Assembly: GCF_002097715.1 (NCBI RefSeq)
Contig: NZ_CP020737.1
Coordinates: 2,914,001 to 2,978,000, forward strand
Reading direction: 5' to 3'
DNA length: 64,000 bases
Source of the DNA: Burkholderia ubonensis subsp. mesacidophila
GTDB taxonomy: Bacteria; Pseudomonadota; Gammaproteobacteria; Burkholderiales; Burkholderiaceae
Shown: positions 58,725-64,000 of the stretch, one piece after another
Position numbering within the stretch: position 1 is the first letter of the stretch
How the letters are laid out: each line of letters starts with the position of its first letter
Program-made: the position numbers and the translations under genes
The notes under the pieces: generated by a model
What the model was told of the DNA's origin: nothing
Databases searched by the model: none
Seen by the model: the letters and a program-made list of their open reading frames with translations, nothing else

Positions 58725-58746
58725 CGTCGTGCAAACGACGTTTTTT
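58725..58746 (+). terminator. Terminator downstream of rluE
   Basis: A 6-bp stem CGTCGT / ACGACG closed by a GCAA tetraloop and followed by six T, 108 bases after the rluE stop. Confidence 0.8.
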
Positions 58747-58850
58747 CGAATGCGATTCGGCGCCCGCAGCGCAAAGAGAAATTTCTTGGAGCGTCTGTCA
58801 ACCGAAAGGTGGATGGCACCGTTAGACGTCATGACTCCTATGCCGGGTCA

Positions 58851-58868
58851 TTTGGTTAATTAACTAAA
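58851..58868. promoter_or_regulatory. 18-bp imperfect palindrome before the Lys/His-rich gene
   Basis: TTTGGTTAATTAACTAAA, with a perfect GTTAATTAAC core, lies 15 bases before the start codon of the next gene. Its AT content is far from the genome average. It could be an operator or just part of the leader. Confidence 0.45.
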
Positions 58869-58883
58869 GCTGAGGAACACAAC

Positions 58884-59108
58884 ATGAACAAACTGATCGC
58901 CGCTCTGGTCGCTGGTCTCTTCGCAACGGCAGCTTTCGCACAAGCTTCGGCACCGGCAGCTGCTCCGGCAGCTCCGGCAGCAGAAAAGGCAGAAGCTGCT
59001 TCGGCACCGGCGAAGAAGGCTGCTAAGAAGCACCACGCAAAGAAGCACCACGCTTCGAAGAAGGCTGCTGCTAGCGCCGCTGAAGCCCCGGCTGCTGCTT
59101 CGAACTAA
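58884..59108 (+). CDS. Small exported Ala/Lys/His-rich protein
   Basis: A 74-residue protein with a clear signal peptide (about 1-19, AFA before QAS), an Ala/Pro-rich stretch, and a basic centre with two copies of AKKHH-type units (AKKHHAKKHHASKK). GAGGAA lies seven bases before the ATG, and a terminator follows the gene, so it is likely expressed. It resembles acid-shock (Asr-like) proteins in composition; histidines could bind metal. Function unknown. Confidence 0.75.
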   Translation: MNKLIAALVAGLFATAAFAQASAPAAAPAAPAAEKAEAASAPAKKAAKKHHAKKHHASKKAAASAAEAPAAASN

Positions 59109-59168
59109 GTAAGCAAGCTGTAAAAATAACGCAGTCAAGAACTAGCAGTTGCCGTTCTTACGGCGTTG

Positions 59169-59207
59169 AAAGGCAGGTCACCGCAAGGCGATCTGCCTTT
59201 TTCTTTT
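59169..59207 (+). terminator. Terminator after the Lys/His-rich gene
   Basis: An 11-bp stem with one G-T pair (arms 59169-59179 and 59190-59200) followed by TTCTTTT; begins 60 bases after the stop. Confidence 0.9.
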
Positions 59208-59269
59208 GTGTGCCCGTACGTGCGCTTCGCGTACCATGCGGGTCTCGTTTTCCCGAAAGGAGCCCTGCT

Positions 59270-59770
59270 GTGCGATTCTCCCTGCGCTCGTCGCTCGGCC
59301 GCCTTGCGCGCGCCGCCATGTTTCCCGTCGCGTTGACCGTCGCCGCGCTCGGCATGCAAACCGCCGTCGCGCAGGTGCCGCCCGGCGCCAAGCAGCCGAG
59401 CGAGTTTCCGCGCGCGAAGCTGCGCGCCGGCATGTACGTGATCGACGCGGCCGTCGCGGCCAACGACGCCGATCGCGAACAGGGGCTGATGTACCGCTCG
59501 CAGCTCGCGCCGAACGAAGGGATGCTGTTCGTGTTCAACGAGAACGCGGTGCACTGCTTCTGGATGAAGAACACGCTGATCCCGCTGTCGATCGCCTTCA
59601 TCCGCGCGGACGGCACGATCACCGACATCGACGAGATGCAGGCCGAGACGACCAGCAACCACTGCCCGCGCAACAACGGCGTCTATGCGCTCGAGATGGG
59701 CAAGGGCTGGTTCGCGGCAAAGGGCATCAAGCCCGGCATGAAGCTCGACGGGCTGCCGAAGCCGCAGTGA
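59270..59770 (+). CDS. DUF192 exported protein
   Basis: A 166-residue protein of the DUF192 family, a beta-rich fold found in many exported bacterial proteins; function unknown. The start is GTG 59270, with AAAGGAG seven bases upstream. A signal peptide (about 1-33) ends near AVAQVPPG. Characteristic blocks are REQGLMYRSQLAPNEGMLF and HCFWMKNTLIPLSIAFI. The gene stands alone between terminators. Confidence 0.87.
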   Translation: MRFSLRSSLGRLARAAMFPVALTVAALGMQTAVAQVPPGAKQPSEFPRAKLRAGMYVIDAAVAANDADREQGLMYRSQLAPNEGMLFVFNENAVHCFWMKNTLIPLSIAFIRADGTITDIDEMQAETTSNHCPRNNGVYALEMGKGWFAAKGIKPGMKLDGLPKPQ

Positions 59771-59794
59771 CGCGCGCGGCGCGACGCCATGCAT

Positions 59795-59826
59795 GCCGGC
59801 CGCCTTGCGCGCGCCGGCTTTTTTTT
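59795..59826 (+). terminator. Terminator after the DUF192 gene
   Basis: A GCCGGC / GCCGGC stem (outer 6 bp, loop of 12) followed by a T-run of eight; 24 bases after the stop. Confidence 0.85.
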
Positions 59827-59968
59827 CGCCCGGCGCCCGCCTTGATTCCGGCCATGCGGCCCGCATCTGCAAAAGCCACACGCAAGCGCTATGCTTTAAG
59901 TCTCACTTGATTCCCCGGTCCGGCGTCCGCCGCCGGCCGGCTTACGACCCGAACCACTGGAGGTTCAC

Positions 59969-62083
59969 GTGCCCCGCAAAACCCCCATCGAGCGCTATCG
60001 CAATATCGGGATCAGCGCTCACATCGATGCCGGCAAAACCACGACTACCGAGCGCATCCTGTTTTATACCGGCGTGAGCCACAAGATCGGCGAAGTGCAC
60101 GATGGCGCGGCCACGATGGACTGGATGGAGCAGGAGCAGGAACGCGGCATCACGATCACGTCGGCCGCGACGACCGCGTTCTGGAAGGGCATGGCCGGCA
60201 ATTATCCGGAACACCGGATCAACATCATCGACACCCCCGGGCACGTCGACTTCACGATCGAAGTGGAGCGTTCGATGCGCGTGCTCGACGGCGCGTGCAT
60301 GGTCTACGACTCCGTCGGCGGCGTGCAGCCGCAGTCGGAAACCGTGTGGCGCCAGGCGAACAAGTACAAGGTGCCGCGCATCGCGTTCGTCAACAAGATG
60401 GACCGCGTCGGCGCGGACTTCTTCCGCGTGCAGCGGCAGATCGGCGAGCGCCTGAAAGGCGTCGCCGTGCCGATCCAGATTCCGATCGGCGCGGAGGACC
60501 ATTTCCAGGGCGTCGTCGATCTCGTCAAGATGAAGGCGATCGTCTGGGACGACGAGAGCCAGGGCGTGAAGTTCGCGTACGAGGATATCCCGGCGAACCT
60601 CGTCGAGCTCGCGCACGAGTGGCGCGAGAAGATGGTCGAGGCCGCCGCCGAAGCCAGCGAGGAACTGCTCGAGAAGTACCTGACCGACCACAACTCGCTG
60701 ACCGAGGACGAGATCAAGGCCGCGCTGCGCAAGCGCACGATCGCCAACGAGATCGTGCCGATGCTGTGCGGCAGCGCGTTCAAGAACAAGGGCGTGCAGG
60801 CGATGCTCGACGCGGTGATCGACTACCTGCCGTCGCCCGCCGACGTGCCCGCGATCCTCGGTCACACGCTCGACGACAAGGAAGCGGAACGTCATCCGAG
60901 CGACGACGAGCCGTTCTCCGCGCTCGCGTTCAAGATCATGACCGACCCGTTCGTGGGCCAGCTGATCTTCTTCCGCGTGTATTCGGGCGTCGTCGAATCG
61001 GGCAACACGGTGCTGAACCCGACCAAGGACAAGAAGGAACGGCTCGGCCGGATCCTGCAGATGCACGCGAACGAGCGCAAGGAAATCAAGGAAGTGCGCG
61101 CGGGCGACATCGCGGCCGCGGTCGGCCTGAAGGAAGCGACGACGGGCGACACGCTGTGCGATCCGGTGAAGCCGATCATCCTCGAGAAGATGGAATTCCC
61201 GGAGCCGGTGATCTCGCAGGCGGTCGAGCCGAAGACCAAGGTCGACCAGGAAAAGATGGGCCTCGCGCTGAACCGCCTCGCACAGGAAGACCCGTCGTTC
61301 CGCGTGCAGACCGACGAGGAATCGGGCCAGACGATCATCTCCGGGATGGGCGAGCTGCACCTCGAGATCATCGTCGACCGGATGCGGCGCGAGTTCGGCG
61401 TCGAGGCGACGGTCGGCAAGCCGCAGGTCGCGTATCGCGAGACGGTGCGCACCGCCGCCGACGACGTCGAGGGCAAGTTCGTCAAGCAGTCGGGCGGCCG
61501 CGGCCAGTACGGCCACGCTGTGATCAAGCTCGAGCCGAACCCCGGCAAGGGCTACGAGTTCCTCGACGAGATCAAGGGCGGCGTGATTCCGCGCGAGTTC
61601 ATCCCGGCGGTCGACAAGGGCATCCAGGAGACGCTGAAGAGCGGCGTGCTCGCGGGCTATCCGGTCGTCGACGTGAAGGTGCACCTGACGTTCGGCTCGT
61701 ACCACGACGTCGACTCGAACGAAAACGCGTTCCGCATGGCCGGCTCGATGGCGTTCAAGGAAGCGATGCGCCGCGCGAAGCCGGTGCTGCTCGAGCCGAT
61801 GATGGCGGTCGAGGTCGAGACGCCCGAGGACTTCATGGGCAACGTGATGGGCGACCTGTCGAGCCGCCGCGGCATCGTGCAGGGCATGGAGGACATCGCG
61901 GGCGGCGGCGGCAAGCTCGTGCGCGCCGAAGTGCCGCTCGCCGAGATGTTCGGCTACTCGACGTCGCTGCGTTCGGCGACCCAGGGTCGCGCCACGTACA
62001 CGATGGAGTTCAAGCACTACGCGGAGACGCCGACGAACGTGTCGGAGGCGGTGATCAACGCGAAGCGCACCGACACGCGGTAA
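59969..62083 (+). CDS. fusA: Elongation factor G (likely second copy)
   Basis: Translocation GTPase of the ribosome. The 704-residue protein starts with GTG 59969, preceded by GGAGG, and has G1 [10 protein letters not shown]3 DTPGHVD and G4 NKMD, plus the complete C-terminal domains. The other str-operon genes (rpsL, rpsG, tuf) are absent from this window, so it is probably the isolated second copy known in Burkholderia as fusA2; this is inferred from context. It ends with a strong terminator. Confidence 0.93.
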   Translation: MPRKTPIERYRNIGISAHIDAGKTTTTERILFYTGVSHKIGEVHDGAATMDWMEQEQERGITITSAATTAFWKGMAGNYPEHRINIIDTPGHVDFTIEVERSMRVLDGACMVYDSVGGVQPQSETVWRQANKYKVPRIAFVNKMDRVGADFFRVQRQIGERLKGVAVPIQIPIGAEDHFQGVVDLVKMKAIVWDDESQGVKFAYEDIPANLVELAHEWREKMVEAAAEASEELLEKYLTDHNSLTEDEIKAALRKRTIANEIVPMLCGSAFKNKGVQAMLDAVIDYLPSPADVPAILGHTLDDKEAERHPSDDEPFSALAFKIMTDPFVGQLIFFRVYSGVVESGNTVLNPTKDKKERLGRILQMHANERKEIKEVRAGDIAAAVGLKEATTGDTLCDPVKPIILEKMEFPEPVISQAVEPKTKVDQEKMGLALNRLAQEDPSFRVQTDEESGQTIISGMGELHLEIIVDRMRREFGVEATVGKPQVAYRETVRTAADDVEGKFVKQSGGRGQYGHAVIKLEPNPGKGYEFLDEIKGGVIPREFIPAVDKGIQETLKSGVLAGYPVVDVKVHLTFGSYHDVDSNENAFRMAGSMAFKEAMRRAKPVLLEPMMAVEVETPEDFMGNVMGDLSSRRGIVQGMEDIAGGGGKLVRAEVPLAEMFGYSTSLRSATQGRATYTMEFKHYAETPTNVSEAVINAKRTDTR

Positions 62084-62104
62084 CGTCGGCCAAGGCCGCA
62101 CCCG

Positions 62105-62138
62105 AAGCCCGTCCGTTCGCGGACGGGCTTTTTTTTTG
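62105..62138 (+). terminator. Terminator of fusA
   Basis: A perfect 11-bp stem (arms 62105-62115 and 62120-62130) with a TTCG tetraloop and a T-run of nine. Confidence 0.96.
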
Positions 62139-62162
62139 GTTCATCGCGGGTTGCCGGGGAAC

Positions 62163-62201
62163 GCAGCGCGGGAATTTTGACCGCGCTGCAGCGCTTTTTT
62201 T
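62163..62201 (+). promoter_or_regulatory. Overlapping hairpins before the nickel/cobalt permease gene
   Basis: A 9-bp perfect stem pairs 62163-62171 with 62181-62189. It overlaps a palindrome, GCGCTGCAGCGC (62183-62194), that is followed by seven T, so the two foldings exclude each other. This is the form of a terminator/antiterminator pair, located 45 bases before the start codon. No known riboswitch is recognised. Confidence 0.5.
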
Positions 62202-62246
62202 GCCCGTGCCACAATCCGCTGCAATCCGTCAGACGAATCATTGCCG

Positions 62247-63257
62247 ATGCCGCCCACCCCTGCCCTGCGCCGCCTGCTGATGCTCTATGCGGGCTTGCTC
62301 GCCGCCAATGCGGCCGTCTGGCTGTGGGCGCTCGCGGCGCTGCGCGAGCGGCCGCTGCTGCTCGGCACGGCCGCGATCGCGTACGGGCTCGGGCTGCGTC
62401 ACGCGGTCGACGCCGATCACATCGCCGCGATCGACGTCGCGACGCGCAAGCTGATGCAGGACGGCCGGCGTCCGCTGACGGTCGGCCTGTTCTTCTCGCT
62501 CGGCCACTCGACGATCGTGGTCGCCGCGACGCTCGGCGTCGCGCTGACCGCGTTCGCGCTGCGCGAGCGCTTCGATGCGTTCCGCGACATCGGCGGCACG
62601 ATCGGCACCGCGGTGTCCGCGACGTTCCTGCTCGTGCTCGCGTGCGTGAACCTCGCGATCCTGCGCGATGTGTGGCGGCGTTACCGCGACGGCGGGTCGG
62701 GTGGCGATGACGCCACGCACGCGCATCGCCGGGCCGGCGTCATCGCGCGCCTGCTGCGTCCGCTGTTCCGGTTCGTCACGAAGAGCTGGCACATGTATCC
62801 GGTCGGCGTGCTGTTCGGGCTCGGTTTCGATACTGCAACGGAAATCGGCCTGCTCGCGATCGCCGCCGCGCAGGCGAGCCAGGGCCTGCCGCTCTACGCG
62901 ATCCTGCTGTTTCCCGCGCTGTTCATGGCCGGCATGACGCTGATCGACTCGACCGACAACGTGCTGATGATCCACGCATACGGCTGGGCGATGGACGATC
63001 CGCAGCGCAAGCTGCTGTACAACGCGAGCATCACGTTCGTCTCGGCGGCCGTCGCGCTTGCGATCGGCGGCATCGAGGCCGCCGGGCTGCTCGCGGACAA
63101 GCTCGCGCTGACGGGCCCCGTGCGCGATGCGCTCGACGCGGTCGGCGAGCGGTTCGGCGCAGTCGGATACGGGATCGTCGCGCTGTTCCTGGTCTGCTGG
63201 ATCGCGTCGATCCTGTTCCATCGCTGGCAGCGCGCGGCCGACGCGCCGGCGCGCTGA
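62247..63257 (+). CDS. Nickel/cobalt permease, NiCoT family (HoxN/NixA-like)
   Basis: A 336-residue inner-membrane importer of Ni2+ or Co2+. The signature HX4DH is present as RHAVDADHIAAID (His52 to His58), with the second block FSLGHSTIVV, the third GFDTATEIG and a fourth with STDNVLM. About eight hydrophobic segments are seen. A TTG two codons upstream could also be the start. Metal preference is not determinable. It follows the fusA terminator and a second hairpin. Confidence 0.92.
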   Translation: MPPTPALRRLLMLYAGLLAANAAVWLWALAALRERPLLLGTAAIAYGLGLRHAVDADHIAAIDVATRKLMQDGRRPLTVGLFFSLGHSTIVVAATLGVALTAFALRERFDAFRDIGGTIGTAVSATFLLVLACVNLAILRDVWRRYRDGGSGGDDATHAHRRAGVIARLLRPLFRFVTKSWHMYPVGVLFGLGFDTATEIGLLAIAAAQASQGLPLYAILLFPALFMAGMTLIDSTDNVLMIHAYGWAMDDPQRKLLYNASITFVSAAVALAIGGIEAAGLLADKLALTGPVRDALDAVGERFGAVGYGIVALFLVCWIASILFHRWQRAADAPAR

Positions 63258-63546
63258 CCTTCCTCCAGACGTTTCATTCCGGAAACATAACCCCCTCCCA
63301 GACGTTTCAGCATCCGTCTTACGCAACGCGCGCGCCTTGCGGCGCGGGCGTGAGCGGCCGATGGCACGGATCTCGCAGATAGGGCTGCGCACGGCGGGCC
63401 CGCGTGCCGATCGACGTCCCCGACCGACGCCATGCGCCGGCCTGGACGGGATCGGCCGCCGAAACCACACCGCATCACAGGCTCCCGGGCACCACACGCA
63501 TACAGTCGCGCGGCTACGAGGCATCGCGCGCTTTGGGAGGCCAATG
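63258..63546. other. Intergenic region with a short direct repeat
   Basis: Contains CCAGACGTTTCA twice, at 63265-63276 and 63298-63309, 33 bases apart, and otherwise no supported gene. It would carry the promoter of the downstream exported protein. Confidence 0.5.
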
Positions 63547-64000
63547 ATGCATAAGACGAAACTGCCGTTCCGCGCGGCGGGACGGTGCTATCGCGCGACC
63601 TTGCTGGCCGCGGCCGCGTTCGCTTGCTGCTGCGGTTCGTATGCCGTCGCGCAGGAAGCAACGTCAATCGGACCCGTCGCCGGACAGTCCGGCGACGACA
63701 CTCCACCCTTCACCGCGCCATTGCAGGTCGCGCAGAACGCGATGCCCGACGGCGCGGACATCACGATGCCCGTTGCCGGACACGCAGCCGCGTGCGCCGC
63801 CGATCCGTCTGCGTGCGCGCCAGGCAAGTACGCCAGCGGCGGTGTCGGCGGCCACGGTGGCGCCGGCAGCGGAAGCGGCACCAGCCCGGGCAGCGGCAGC
63901 AGCGGGAGTAACGGAAACGGCGCCGTCGGGCCCGCAAGTGTCGGCGGAACGGTGGGCTCGACCACGGGCGGCACAACCGGCAATGGCCGCAGCAATGGCG
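63547..64000 (+). CDS. Gly/Ser-rich exported protein, partial (runs off window)
   Basis: An open frame without stop to the window edge, about 151 codons visible. GGAGG lies six bases before ATG 63547 (another ATG is at 63544). A signal peptide with basic start, hydrophobic core and AVAQ-type cleavage site near residue 35 precedes a low-complexity region rich in Gly, Ser, Asn and Thr (from about residue 95, e.g. GGHGGAGSGSGTSPGS). Such repeats occur in outer-membrane-associated and autotransporter proteins, but the family is not recognisable from this part. Confidence 0.7.
   Translation, partial: MHKTKLPFRAAGRCYRATLLAAAAFACCCGSYAVAQEATSIGPVAGQSGDDTPPFTAPLQVAQNAMPDGADITMPVAGHAAACAADPSACAPGKYASGGVGGHGGAGSGSGTSPGSGSSGSNGNGAVGPASVGGTVGSTTGGTTGNGRSNG

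Noticed and set aside
62139..62246. Cobalamin riboswitch before the nickel/cobalt permease
   Set aside because: The gap is about 110 bases, too short for this class, and no B12-box-like sequence is visible.

Overview
This 64 kb window is high-GC, gene-dense chromosomal DNA whose proteins and gene orders match Burkholderia, most likely a Burkholderia cepacia complex species and its main chromosome. Signs of this are the pepA / lptF-lptG divergence, a cys cluster with a DUF934 gene beside a CysB regulator, adjacent genes for two unrelated isocitrate dehydrogenases, and ribF-ileS-lspA-coaBC-dut. The assignment is from recognition of proteins, not from a database search. No phage, insertion sequence, integrase, CRISPR array or replication origin was seen; this is mostly core genome with a few accessory loci.

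Layout. 1-3.3 kb: pepA (cut by the window edge), divergent lptF-lptG (lipopolysaccharide export) and a short CbiX chelatase. 3.4-10.7 kb: an assimilatory sulfate-reduction operon read leftward (cysI, DUF934, cysH, cysD, cysN, siroheme methyltransferase), with cysB divergent. CysH has APS-reductase cysteines and no APS kinase is present, so the route is probably sulfate to APS to sulfite to sulfide, with the methyltransferase and CbiX serving siroheme supply. 11.0 kb: tRNA-Leu(CAA). 11.3-18 kb: accessory or poorly known genes (membrane-anchored TAXI protein, small lipoprotein, LysR, SDR, DinB, CopC, RsuA-type pseudouridine synthase, small membrane protein, epimerase-like protein). 18.1-21.8 kb: an AscD-like iron-sulfur flavin reductase, argD preceded by what looks like an arginine attenuator, a GNAT and a YukJ-type protein. 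22-27.1 kb: a complete branched-chain amino acid ABC transporter (livJ-H-M-G-F). 27.3-30.4 kb: ispH-fkpB, radC, rpmB-rpmG. 30.5-34.2 kb: NAD synthesis (nadB converging on nadA-nadC). 34.2-39.1 kb: a 49-bp triple repeat, fatty-acid desaturase, MscS channel, RsmB-type methyltransferase, purN. 39.2-45.5 kb: ribF, ileS, lspA, coaBC, dut. 45.5-51.3 kb: a four-repeat membrane protein, an amino acid permease, clpS-clpA, a cold-shock gene with long leader. 51.5-57.8 kb: a Tat-exported multicopper oxidase, a small orphan, and icd2 and icd1. 58-64 kb: rluE, a Lys/His-rich exported peptide, a DUF192 protein, an EF-G gene, a nickel/cobalt permease, and a Gly/Ser-rich exported protein running off the edge.

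The most interesting signal is at 19262-19472: a 31-codon open frame with eight Arg codons (four consecutive) and a start-proximal SD-like sequence, followed by a clean intrinsic terminator that ends 41 bases before the argD start codon. This is the classical layout of leader-peptide transcription attenuation, on an arginine-biosynthesis gene. Other points worth checking are a perfect 14-bp operator-like palindrome between icd1 and rluE, mutually exclusive hairpins before the nickel permease, a desaturase with a transposase-like tail, and a membrane protein built of four repeats of a 17-residue motif.
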